From Magnetospirillum sp. UT-4 (GTDB taxonomy: Bacteria > Pseudomonadota > Alphaproteobacteria > Rhodospirillales > Magnetospirillaceae), in the NCBI RefSeq assembly GCF_902729435.1, contig NZ_CACVCG010000046.1, positions 1-64,000 on the forward strand: 64,000 nt of DNA, written 5' to 3'. A program made the translations under genes and the position numbers. Every line of letters starts with the position of its first letter. Position 1 is the stretch's first letter. The notes under the pieces were generated by a model. That model saw nothing but the letters and a program-made list of their open reading frames with translations, searched no databases and had not been told where the DNA came from. Of the stretch, positions 31,795 through 39,528 are shown one piece after another.

Positions 31795-31828
31795 AAAAAC
31801 GAAACCCCCGCCGGTGACCCGGCGGGGG
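31795..31828 (-). terminator. Terminator of glnBA
   Basis: Minus strand perfect 10-bp stem CCCCCGCCGG/CCGGCGGGGG with a 4-nt loop, followed by TTTCGTTTTT, 31 bases after the glnA stop. Confidence 0.88.
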
Positions 31829-31858
31829 CTTGCTGGTTTGAACCTGATGCGGTCGGTC

Positions 31859-33271
31859 TTAGACCGAGTAGTACATCTGGAACTCGACCGGATGCGGGGT
31901 GTGCTCGAAGCGATAGACTTCTTCCATCTTGAGCTCGATGTAGCTCTCGATGAAGTCCTTCGAGAACACGTCGCCCTTGCACAGGAAGTCGCTGTCGGCC
32001 TTCAGGGCCTCGAGGGCCTCGCGCAGCGAACCGCACACGGTCGGGACCGCCTTCAGCTCTTCCGGCGGCAGGTCGTAGAGGTTCTTGTCCATGGGATCGC
32101 CGGGATGGATCTTGTTGGCGATGCCGTCCAGGCCGGCCATCAGCATGGCGGCGAAGGCCAGGTACGGATTGGCGCCCGGATCGGGGAAGCGGATCTCGAC
32201 GCGCTTGGCCTTGGGGCTGGTCGCGTACGGGATGCGGCAGGAGGCCGAGCGGTTGCGGGCCGAGTAGGCCAGCAGCACCGGAGCCTCGAAGCCGGGGATC
32301 AGGCGCTTGTAGCTGTTGGTCAGCGGGTTGGTGAAGGCGTTCAGCGCCTTGGCGTGCTTGATGATGCCGCCGATGTAGTACAGCGCGGTGTCCGACAGGT
32401 CGGCATAGCCCGAACCGGCGAACAGCGGCTTGCCCGACTTCCAGATCGACTGGTGGACGTGCATGCCCGAACCGTTGTCGCCGTAGATGGGCTTCGGCAT
32501 GAAGGTGGCCGACTTGCCGTAGGACGCGGCCACGTTGTGGACCACGTACTTGTAGATCTGCATGGAATCGGCGGCCTTGACCATGGTCTGGAACTTGCAG
32601 CCCAGCTCATGCTGCGAGGAGGCGACCTCGTGGTGGTGCTTCTCGATGGGCAGGCCCATCTCGCCCATGATGGTCAGCATCTCGGCGCGCATGTCGACGT
32701 GGCCGTCCACCGGCGGCACCGGGAAGTAGCCGCCCTTGACGCCCGGGCGGTGGCCCAGATTGCCCTCGGCGAAGTCCTTGCCCGACGATTCCGGGCCGTC
32801 CTCGGCCGACAGCTCGTAGTAGCCCTTGTTCATGCCGCACGAAATCTTGACGTCGTCGAACACGAAGAACTCGGCCTCGGGGCCGAAGAAGGCGGTGTCG
32901 CCGACGCCCGACTCGACCACATAGCGCTCGGCCCGCTTGGCCACGGCGCGCGGGTCGCGGTCGTAGAGCTGGCCGGTGGCCGGCTCGACGATGTCGCAGG
33001 TGATGATCATCTGGCCCTGGGCGGCGAAGGGGTCCATGACGGCGGAGGAGCAGTCCGGCATCAGGATCATGTCGGACTGGTCGATGGACTTCCAGCCGGC
33101 GATCGAGGAGCCGTCGAACATGATGCCTTCGGTCAGCATGCCCTCGTCGATGGTGGAGACGTGCTGGGCAGTGTGCTGCCACTTGCCGCGCGGATCGGTG
33201 AAGCGGAAGTCGACGTACTTAACGTCGTGCTCCTTGATCATATCGAGGACTTTCTTGACGTCGTCGGCCAT
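31859..33271 (-). CDS. glnA: Glutamine synthetase type I
   Basis: 470 aa, the normal GSI-beta length. Assimilates ammonium into glutamine in the cytoplasm. Features include the N-terminal beta-grasp [18 protein letters not shown], the ATP-binding [12 protein letters not shown], and [20 protein letters not shown]. The adenylylation loop has Tyr in NLYDLPPEE near residue 397, so it should be controlled by GlnE. It follows glnB in the same operon, with a purine-rich 67-bp spacer. The longer frame to 33478 is rejected because it enters glnB antiparallel codons. Confidence 0.97.
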   Translation of the reverse strand: MADDVKKVLDMIKEHDVKYVDFRFTDPRGKWQHTAQHVSTIDEGMLTEGIMFDGSSIAGWKSIDQSDMILMPDCSSAVMDPFAAQGQMIITCDIVEPATGQLYDRDPRAVAKRAERYVVESGVGDTAFFGPEAEFFVFDDVKISCGMNKGYYELSAEDGPESSGKDFAEGNLGHRPGVKGGYFPVPPVDGHVDMRAEMLTIMGEMGLPIEKHHHEVASSQHELGCKFQTMVKAADSMQIYKYVVHNVAASYGKSATFMPKPIYGDNGSGMHVHQSIWKSGKPLFAGSGYADLSDTALYYIGGIIKHAKALNAFTNPLTNSYKRLIPGFEAPVLLAYSARNRSASCRIPYATSPKAKRVEIRFPDPGANPYLAFAAMLMAGLDGIANKIHPGDPMDKNLYDLPPEELKAVPTVCGSLREALEALKADSDFLCKGDVFSKDFIESYIELKMEEVYRFEHTPHPVEFQMYYSV

Positions 33272-33338
33272 GGTCAAAGTTCCTGTTTGCGAGTGGAAAA
33301 AGGAAAAGGGAGGAAGAAAAGGAAAAGGTGCGCCGCCC

Positions 33339-33725
<387 letters not shown>

Positions 33726-33731
33726 TCATTT

Positions 33732-33747
33732 AGCACGCCTCGTGCCA
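33732..33747 (-). promoter_or_regulatory. Sigma-54 promoter of glnBA
   Basis: Minus strand TGGCACGAGGCGTGCT has the -24 GG and -12 GC exactly ten bases apart, in good context (TGGCAC-N5-GTGCT). It lies 55 bases upstream of glnB, where such promoters are known in other alphaproteobacteria. Confidence 0.65.
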
Positions 33748-33766
33748 GTTCGGCCATCGGGAAAAC

Positions 33767-33816
33767 TGCGTGAACATCGGCGCAAGGCCTTGAAAAACTG
33801 CCTTTGATTCGGGCAG
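33767..33816 (-). promoter_or_regulatory. Candidate NtrC sites upstream of glnBA
   Basis: Two palindromes lie just upstream of the sigma-54 promoter: TGCG-N10-CGCA (33767-33784) and CTGCC-N9-GGCAG (33798-33816). Spacing fits enhancer-type activator sites, but the match to the NtrC consensus TGCAC-N-GTGCA is partial. Confidence 0.35.
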
Positions 33817-33884
33817 TTGCGCCTAATCCTTGGGCATGGCCATGGGCCATCGGCAAGCCGTTCGGCCTGTGCTATTGGTTGGGC

Positions 33885-35045
33885 ATGGCCAATTCCGTCT
33901 TCGCCGCCTGCGGCACCACCATTTTCGAGACCATGTCGCGCCTGGCCCAGGCCCACGGCGCCGTCAATCTCGGCCAGGGCTTCCCCGAGGGGCTGGAGCC
34001 GCCGGCGCTGATCGAACGCCTGGCCGCCGCCGCCGCCGAGGGGCCGCACCAATACCCGTCGATGATGGGACTCCCCGAGCTGCGCGCCGCCATCGCCGCC
34101 CACGAGGCCGCGCACTGGGGCCGCGCCAACGGGGCGGAGGCGGTGCCCGAGGCGGTGATGGTCACCTCGGGCGCCACCGAGGCGCTGGCCGCCTGCCTGT
34201 TCGCGCTGATCGAGCCGGGCGACGAAGTGGTGCTGTTCGAGCCGCTCTACGATTCCTACCTCCCCATCATCCGCCGCGCCGGCGGCGTGCCCAGGCTGGT
34301 GCGCCTGGAGCCGCCGCACTGGTCGCTGCCGCGCCAGGCCCTGGCGGCCGCCTTCGGCCCGCGCACCCGGGTGGTGGTGCTGAACAGCCCGGGCAACCCC
34401 TGCGGCAAGGTATGGGAGGAAGACGAGCTGAGCTTCCTCGCCGGCCTGATGGAGGCCCACGACGCGGTGGCCGTCTGCGACGAGGTCTACGAGCACCTGG
34501 TCTACGGGGACCGCCGCCACCTGGGCCTGGCGGGACTGCCGGGCATGGCGGCGCGCTGCGCCAAGATCGGCTCGGCCGGCAAGGTGTTCTCGCTCACCGG
34601 GTGGAAGGTGGGATGGGTGGTGGCCGAACCGGCCCTGCTGACCCCCATCGCCAAGGCGCACCAGTACCTCACCTTCACCACCGCACCGGCGCTGCAACGG
34701 GCGGTGGCGTGGGGGCTGGAGCACCAGCGCGACTATTACCAAGGCCTGGCCGGCGTGCTGCAGGCCCGCCGCGACCGCCTGTCGGCCGGGCTGGCGCGGC
34801 TGGGCTTCGGCGTGCTGGAGACGGCGGGCAGCTATTTCCTGTCGGCCGACATCCGCCCCTTGAGCGGCGGCGGCGACGACCGCGCCTTCTGCACCCGCCT
34901 GATCGAGGAGGCCGGCGTCGCCGCCATTCCGGTCAGCGCCTTCTACGATTCCGCTCCGCCCACCCACCTGGTCCGCTTCTGCTTCGCCAAGACCGACGCG
35001 ATGATCGACGAGGCGCTGGCGCGGCTGGGTCGGGTGTTCGGGTAA
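33885..35045 (+). CDS. Class I/II PLP-dependent aminotransferase
   Basis: 386 aa, fold-type I. The N-terminal signature is VNLGQGFPEGLEPPALIERL; the cofactor Asp/Tyr are in VAVCDEVYEHLVYG; the Schiff-base Lys is in SAGKVFSLTGWKVGWV; the substrate carboxylate-binding Arg is in HLVRFCFAK. This subgroup includes kynurenine/methionine aminotransferases; the exact amino donor cannot be fixed. The start at 33885 (MANSVFAACG) fits family alignments, whereas the frame to 33804 runs into the glnB promoter region. Confidence 0.88.
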   Translation: MANSVFAACGTTIFETMSRLAQAHGAVNLGQGFPEGLEPPALIERLAAAAAEGPHQYPSMMGLPELRAAIAAHEAAHWGRANGAEAVPEAVMVTSGATEALAACLFALIEPGDEVVLFEPLYDSYLPIIRRAGGVPRLVRLEPPHWSLPRQALAAAFGPRTRVVVLNSPGNPCGKVWEEDELSFLAGLMEAHDAVAVCDEVYEHLVYGDRRHLGLAGLPGMAARCAKIGSAGKVFSLTGWKVGWVVAEPALLTPIAKAHQYLTFTTAPALQRAVAWGLEHQRDYYQGLAGVLQARRDRLSAGLARLGFGVLETAGSYFLSADIRPLSGGGDDRAFCTRLIEEAGVAAIPVSAFYDSAPPTHLVRFCFAKTDAMIDEALARLGRVFG

Positions 35046-35130
35046 AATTCGGCGAGGGCCTGGACGCGGCGGAAACGTCCAGCGTCCATGGCCCTCCGTG
35101 GGACGGAACTCGAATACGCGTCCCCTCACT

Positions 35131-35162
35131 CGTCATCGCCGGGCTTGACCCGGCGATCCACG
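35131..35162. repeat. REP palindrome (first of an inverted pair)
   Basis: CGTCATCGCCGGGCTTGACCCGGCGATCCACG-type palindrome, the same family as those at 50084 and 50152. Its partner in opposite orientation, about 50 bases downstream, is split by the ~313-bp element. Confidence 0.7.
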
Positions 35163-35213
35163 TGGCGCGGCCTAACTCATTGTTTCATAGGGCGTCCGGG
35201 CGGGCCCACGGTA

Positions 35214-35565
35214 GATGCCCGGGTCAAGCCCACGGCTGTCCGGTTTAATTCTCGGCTGGCAATTGCCCCCTCGCCCGCCTGCGGGAGAGGGGGGCGAGCG
35301 TCAGCGAGCCGGGGTGAGGGCGGCGCGTGTCCACGCGCCCAAGACCTGAAAACGCAGAGGTTTTCGCTGTCGCGAAGCGCACCTGACGGCGCGCGCCCTC
35401 TCCCTCCCGTCGCTGGCGCGACGGGTCCCTCCCTCTCCCGCAGGCGGGCGAGGGTAATCTGTCCGCTTCCGCCAACATCACCCTGGACGCGGCCGACACC
35501 AAGGGCTCCCGAAGGCTCTCCGAAAAATAAACCGGACAGAAGGGGGTCAAGCCCGGGCATGACGG
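35214..35565. repeat. REP palindrome interrupted by the ~313-bp element
   Basis: The halves GATGCCCGGGTCAAGCC (35214-35230) and GGGTCAAGCCCGGGCATGACGG (35544-35565) rebuild an intact REP, equal to the one at 50152-50184, if the element and one copy of the 10-bp GGGTCAAGCC are removed. This is direct evidence of insertion. Confidence 0.75.
35231..35543. mobile_element. ~315-bp non-autonomous element, copy 3
   Basis: 313 bp with terminal repeats TGTCCGGTTTAA (35239 region) and TAAACCGGACA (ending 35538), flanked by the duplication GGGTCAAGCC (35221-35230, 35544-35553). The interior has the same orientation as copy 1, and the end hexamers match copy 2 read in reverse. No gene. It sits inside a REP palindrome. 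Confidence 0.85.
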
Positions 35566-35588
35566 AGAAGGGGGAAAGCGCGCGCCCC

Positions 35589-36482
35589 CTACGCCGCCTT
35601 CCTCGCCCGGTTCTCCATCATGCGGCGCAGGATGGGGGTGAAGATCAGCTCGATGGCCAGGTCGACCTTGCCGCCGGGGACGACGATGGAGTTGCGCCGG
35701 CTCATCCACGCGTTCTGGATCTTGTCCATCAGCCAGGGGAAGTCGACGCCCAGGTCCTCGGGCTTGCGGAAGCGGATGACCACCACGCGCTCGTCCAGGG
35801 TGGGAATGTCGCGGGCGATGAAGGGGTCCGAGGTATCGACCACCGGCACGTGCTGGAAGTTGATGTCCGAATGCTTGAACTGCGGCAGGATGTAGTGAAC
35901 GTAGTCGTACATGCGGTCGAGGATGTTGGCGGTCACCGCCTCGGTCGAATAGCCGCGCTTGCCGGTGTCGCGGTGGACCTTCTGGATCCATTCGAGATTG
36001 ATGATCGGCACCACACCGATCTTCAGATCGACGTGGCGGCCGAGGTCGAAGCCGTCGCCGCGCACCGCCCCGTGCAGGCCCTCGTAGAGCAGCAGGTCGG
36101 TGGCGGGCGGCAGGTCCTCCCACGGGGTGAACTCGCCGGCCTTGGCCTCGGGATAGCCCCAGCGGGCGCCGTCCTCGGCCGAATGCAGGTAGAAGCGGCG
36201 CGTCCCGGTGCCGTTGGCGCCGTAGGACTGATACAGCTTCTCCTGCTCGTCGAACAGGTTGGCGTCGGGGCCGAAATGGCTGAAGTGGCGGTTGCCCTCG
36301 GCCAGGGCCGCGGCCGAGGCCTGCTTGAATTCGGCCCGGTTGTGGCGGTGGAAGCTTTCGCCGGCGACGTAGGCGGCGGTCAACCCTTCTCGCACCAGCA
36401 CGCGGTTGAAGACGTCACGGACCGACTCGCGGCCGGCGCCGGACGCCCCGGTCAGGGCGATGATGGGATGGTTCCTGGACAC
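35589..36482 (-). CDS. Phosphoribulokinase
   Basis: 297 aa, bacterial (octameric) PRK length. Phosphorylates ribulose-5-phosphate to ribulose bisphosphate for CO2 fixation. Features include FHRHNRAEFKQA, LLLYEGLHGAVRGDGFDLG, the PRK signature LKIGVVPIINLEWIQKVHRD, and SRRNSIVVPGGKVDLAI. GTG at 36482 is preceded by GGGAGG. The P-loop reads GASGAGRES, where characterised Rhodobacter PRK has GSSGAGTST, so the residues at the phosphate-binding turn are changed. No RuBisCO gene is nearby in this window. Confidence 0.9.
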   Translation of the reverse strand: MSRNHPIIALTGASGAGRESVRDVFNRVLVREGLTAAYVAGESFHRHNRAEFKQASAAALAEGNRHFSHFGPDANLFDEQEKLYQSYGANGTGTRRFYLHSAEDGARWGYPEAKAGEFTPWEDLPPATDLLLYEGLHGAVRGDGFDLGRHVDLKIGVVPIINLEWIQKVHRDTGKRGYSTEAVTANILDRMYDYVHYILPQFKHSDINFQHVPVVDTSDPFIARDIPTLDERVVVIRFRKPEDLGVDFPWLMDKIQNAWMSRRNSIVVPGGKVDLAIELIFTPILRRMMENRARKAA

Positions 36483-36621
36483 GGCTGCGCCTCCCTGGGC
36501 CTGGGGGGGCGGTTCATCCGCTCTCTCCCGCATTTCCGAACCATAGCGAAAAACACACCACTCGCGCTTCACCCGCGGGGGATGGCGCGGCACTGGCCCA
36601 AGGGGTAGGGAAGATCGGGTC

Positions 36622-36651
36622 TTGACGGCGTGGCCGCGGTTTCGGTACACA
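36622..36651 (+). promoter_or_regulatory. Promoter of tRNA-His
   Basis: TTGACG (36622-36627), 18-bp spacer, TACACA (36646-36651), 14 bases upstream of the mature tRNA 5' end. Confidence 0.6.
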
Positions 36652-36665
36652 TGCGGCCTCCCGGT

Positions 36666-36743
36666 GGCGGGTGTAGCTCAGTTGGTTAGAGCGCCAGGTT
36701 GTGGTCCTGGATGTCGTCGGTTCGAATCCGATCACTCGCCCCA
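36666..36743 (+). tRNA. tRNA-His(GTG)
   Basis: 78 nt with the diagnostic extra 5' G opposite discriminator C, anticodon loop TTGTGGT (anticodon GTG), T-loop TTCGAAT and encoded CCA. A sigma-70 promoter is just upstream. Confidence 0.95.
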
Positions 36744-37050
36744 CTCCCCCCTTCTCGGCCTGCTTCCGCCCAGCCGCTCCGCGGCTTTGCGTACTGCCGC
36801 CCTGCGGCTTTGCACCCGAATTCCCCGCGGCCTTCCCCCCTCGTATTCGGTAGGGCGCCGCGCGAACGGGGCGCGGCTACCGAAAATGCACGTCGCGCTA
36901 CCTCGTTCAGAAGGTGGGAGCCGGGGCGCCCCATCGGATAAAACTCGCGTCAGAAGATGACACCGGCGGCACACCGCACTGCCTTTCGCGTGAATACCGC
37001 GACGCGTCATGCCGTCTACGCGCCGGCTTCCAACCGATGGGGACCGAAAC
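36744..37050. other. Intergenic region without a recognised gene
   Basis: About 300 bases between tRNA-His and the first LuxR-type gene. There is a short duplicated GCGGCTTTGC and several GC-rich dyads, but no convincing gene, terminator or RNA. The last part should hold the promoter of the downstream regulator. Confidence 0.5.
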
Positions 37051-37764
37051 ATGCAGAACGTCGATATGCTTCTGATTGATGCCAACAAGCTGTTCCGCGA
37101 AGGGCTGAAAAGGCTTCTCGACGGTTCGTCCTTCGTCATCGCCGAGGAGGCCGACAGCATGACCGAGGGGATGCAGAAGCTGGAAGGCGGATTGAAGCCA
37201 CGGATCGCCCTGGTGGAATTCGACGCCAGCGCCGAGGACATTTCGGTGCTGCAGCAGATGCGCGAGAAACACGCCGACCTCAAGCTGGTGGTGCTGGCCG
37301 CCAGCACCCGCAACATCCACAACCTGGCCCGCTGCTTCGAGGCCGGGGCCGACGCCTACCTGCTGAAGAACATTTCGCCCGACGCGCTGAAGCAGTCGCT
37401 GAAGCTGGTCCTGCTGGGCGAGAAGGTGTTTCCCACCCGGCTGGCGGCGATGCTGATCTCGGGCCAGGTCGATACCCACCGCCCGGCCGCCGCCTCGCCC
37501 GACCTGGAGGGCCTGTCCGAGCGCGAGATCCAGATCCTGCGCTGCCTGCTCAACGGCCACCCCAACAAGGTGATCGCCAAGAAGCTGTCCATCACCGAGG
37601 CGACGGTGAAGGTGCACCTGAAGGGCGTGCTGAAGAAGATCAACGCCGCCAACCGCACCCAGGCGGCCATCTGGGCGCTGAACAACGGCCTGTCGGCGGA
37701 CAACGCCCCGATGACGCCGCGGCGTGGCGCCGCCGGCAATCCGGCGGTGGAGGTGAATGTGTAG
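37051..37764 (+). CDS. LuxR/NarL-type regulator with pseudo-receiver
   Basis: 237 aa. The N-terminal ~120 residues have the receiver fold (MLLIDANKLFREGLKRLL; AYLLKNISPDAL with the conserved Lys), but the phospho-acceptor Asp is Glu56 (RIALVEFDAS). The usual DD pair is D10-A11, and the switch Thr is Ala. It probably works without phosphorylation or as a constitutive mimic. The C-terminal LuxR helix-turn-helix is complete (GLSEREIQILRCLLNGHPNK, VIAKKLSITEATVKVHL). ATG at 37051 is used; the longer frame to 37009 lacks a ribosome site. Targets unknown. Confidence 0.85.
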   Translation: MQNVDMLLIDANKLFREGLKRLLDGSSFVIAEEADSMTEGMQKLEGGLKPRIALVEFDASAEDISVLQQMREKHADLKLVVLAASTRNIHNLARCFEAGADAYLLKNISPDALKQSLKLVLLGEKVFPTRLAAMLISGQVDTHRPAAASPDLEGLSEREIQILRCLLNGHPNKVIAKKLSITEATVKVHLKGVLKKINAANRTQAAIWALNNGLSADNAPMTPRRGAAGNPAVEVNV

Positions 37765-37803
37765 GAAGCCTTCTCCCCTCCCCTCGCGGGGAGGGGCAAG
37801 GGT

Positions 37804-38181
37804 TCACTGCAACGGCTTGAGGGTATCGACCATGGCGGTCCATGAATCGATGGCCGCCGAACCGCCGACTCCGCCGACGCCGAACCGCAGCCCGGCAAGG
37901 GGTACCGCGGATGACGGGCCGGCCAGCACGTTGGGTTCGCGTTCGGCCAGGAATGCCTGGTTGTCGCGCTCGATCACCCGCAGCAGCTGGCCGTCGCCGG
38001 AGCGCACCAGATTGCGCGGCCGCGAGCCGAACAACTCGGCATCCATGATCGCCTGGCGGGCGGCGGTGCTCATGCCGGCGCCGCCGCCGCCATAGGACCA
38101 GGGCCGGTCGTTCCATTGCGCCGCGGCCGGTTGGGCCAGAGCCAGCAGCGCCGCGCCGGCAACAAGAAACTTGGCATCCAT
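37804..38181 (-). CDS. Secreted hypothetical protein, 125 aa
   Basis: Short protein with a clear Sec signal (MDAKFLVAGAALLALAQPAAA, cleavage after AAA). After it comes a Gly-rich segment and a ~90-residue mature domain with no recognised family. GGGAG stands before the ATG at 38181. It converges on the LuxR-type gene at 37051 and is downstream of another regulator. Likely periplasmic or exported; function unknown. Confidence 0.65.
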   Translation of the reverse strand: MDAKFLVAGAALLALAQPAAAQWNDRPWSYGGGGAGMSTAARQAIMDAELFGSRPRNLVRSGDGQLLRVIERDNQAFLAEREPNVLAGPSSAVPLAGLRFGVGGVGGSAAIDSWTAMVDTLKPLQ

Positions 38182-38241
38182 CAGGCATCTCCCGGACGGT
38201 TCATGACCGCGCATGCATCTAGGCCGCTCGCCGGCCGGCGG

Positions 38242-38964
38242 TCAGTGGGGCAACACCTTATCTTCGGGGTCCACTCCCTTTTCCTTGCCCTTTCGCGCTA
38301 TGGCCTGGCGGATCAGTTCGTTCTGGCGGGCGGCGAACACCGCCGCCTCGGTGCGGTTCTGGAACTTCAGCGCCTTCAGGATGGCGCGGACCTTGGTCTT
38401 GACGTTGGCCTCGGTGAGCCCGAGCGAGCGGGCGATGGCGCGGTTGGTCTTGGCCAGCCGCACCTGATCCAGGATCGACAGCTCGACCGGCGACAGCCGG
38501 CCCAGGGTGTCGCAGCGCAGCCGGTCGGTGACGATGTCCATCACCGCCGCCGAGGGCAGGATGGAATAGCCGGACTTGGACAGCTGCAGGATCTCGCGCA
38601 CCCTCTGCATGGTGGCATCGGCGAAGATGACGCCGTCGACGAATTCCAGGAAGCCGATGGAATCCAGGAATTCCGGGCTGCGGATCAGCAGCACCGCCTT
38701 GTTGTTGCGGCAGAACTCGGCCAGTTCGTCGCGATGGAACTTGGCCAGCTGGCGCATCACCGGGAACGAGATGATGGTGACCTCGCCGGGCGATTCGTCG
38801 GGATGCTCGATCAGGCTCCGGGGGTCGTCGAGGACCTTGACGTCGTGGCGTTCACCGGGCTCGAAGCGCCCGACGATCTCGCTCACCATGTGGGTGTCCT
38901 CCACCGCCAGGGCCACCTGCGGCGGCGTCGCCCCGTGGGCGGAACTCATGCCGGGATCGCTCAT
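38242..38964 (-). CDS. LuxR-type transcriptional regulator with degenerate receiver
   Basis: 240 aa. The C-terminal helix-turn-helix is of the NarL/LuxR type (LSPVELSILDQVRLAKTNRA, IARSLGLTEANVKTKVRAIL). The N-terminal ~140 residues follow receiver secondary structure but have no recognisable phospho-Asp or DD pair (PQVALAVEDTHMVSEIV). It starts at 38964 after a strong GGAGGG, overlapping the stop of a small upstream gene (ATGA), so synthesis is coupled to it. It may respond to protein partners rather than phosphorylation. Confidence 0.8.
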   Translation of the reverse strand: MSDPGMSSAHGATPPQVALAVEDTHMVSEIVGRFEPGERHDVKVLDDPRSLIEHPDESPGEVTIISFPVMRQLAKFHRDELAEFCRNNKAVLLIRSPEFLDSIGFLEFVDGVIFADATMQRVREILQLSKSGYSILPSAAVMDIVTDRLRCDTLGRLSPVELSILDQVRLAKTNRAIARSLGLTEANVKTKVRAILKALKFQNRTEAAVFAARQNELIRQAIARKGKEKGVDPEDKVLPH

Positions 38965-39266
38965 TGCACCCTCCGTTGGGAGTGGGCGCATTCGCTCGTC
39001 TTCGCCTGGGCCATGGGACGGTCTCCCTGGTTGACGCTGTAGCGGCTGGTGTAGCGGCGCTCGAAGCGGTCGAATTCCTCGTCGGAAAGGGTGTCCAGGA
39101 CCACCCGCAGGCGGTCACGGCAGTCCGGCTCGCACAGGAATGAACACAGGTCGAGCCTGTCGATCAGGGACAGCAACACCGCCGTCCGGACGTCGGGTTC
39201 CGCCCCGGCGGGTCCGGCCCGGCGGATTGGACGGCTTTCGGCTACGCGTTCCCTGCTGTGCGGCAT
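38961..39266 (-). CDS. Small hypothetical protein translationally coupled to a LuxR regulator
   Basis: 101 aa. A helical core (RTAVLLSLIDRLDLCSFLCE, then CRDRLRVVLDTLSDEEFDRF) with three cysteines around CSFLCEPDC, possibly a redox or metal motif. Its start at 39266 is fixed by GGGAGGA six bases upstream; the longer frame to 39506 crosses an AT-rich promoter region. The stop overlaps the LuxR gene start by 4 bp. It may be a modulator of that regulator, by context only. Confidence 0.6.
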   Translation of the reverse strand: MPHSRERVAESRPIRRAGPAGAEPDVRTAVLLSLIDRLDLCSFLCEPDCRDRLRVVLDTLSDEEFDRFERRYTSRYSVNQGDRPMAQAKTSECAHSQRRVQ

Positions 39267-39528
39267 GGTGTTCCTCCCGGCGGTGTTTTGTTCGTTGCTG
39301 GGCGACCCGCAAAGCCCTTGGACATACAGACCGGAGGCGAAAATACGGACGGAATTTATACACTGTCCATGCCGATTGTAAGACGGCTCACCGGTGGTAT
39401 GACTATTTGCTGAATTGGTGCGCGGACGGATTATGGCATTCTGCGGTTGCCGAACGGTATTCTTCATATCCAACTGGAACAAATACTTTGATGCCACTAG
39501 CCGCATGCGTCACACCAACAGCTGAGCA

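Noticed and set aside
35231-35543. Small genes inside the ~313-bp elements
   Set aside because: The same peptide-like strings occur in all copies, in several frames, from palindromic GC-rich DNA; no ribosome site or family signature.
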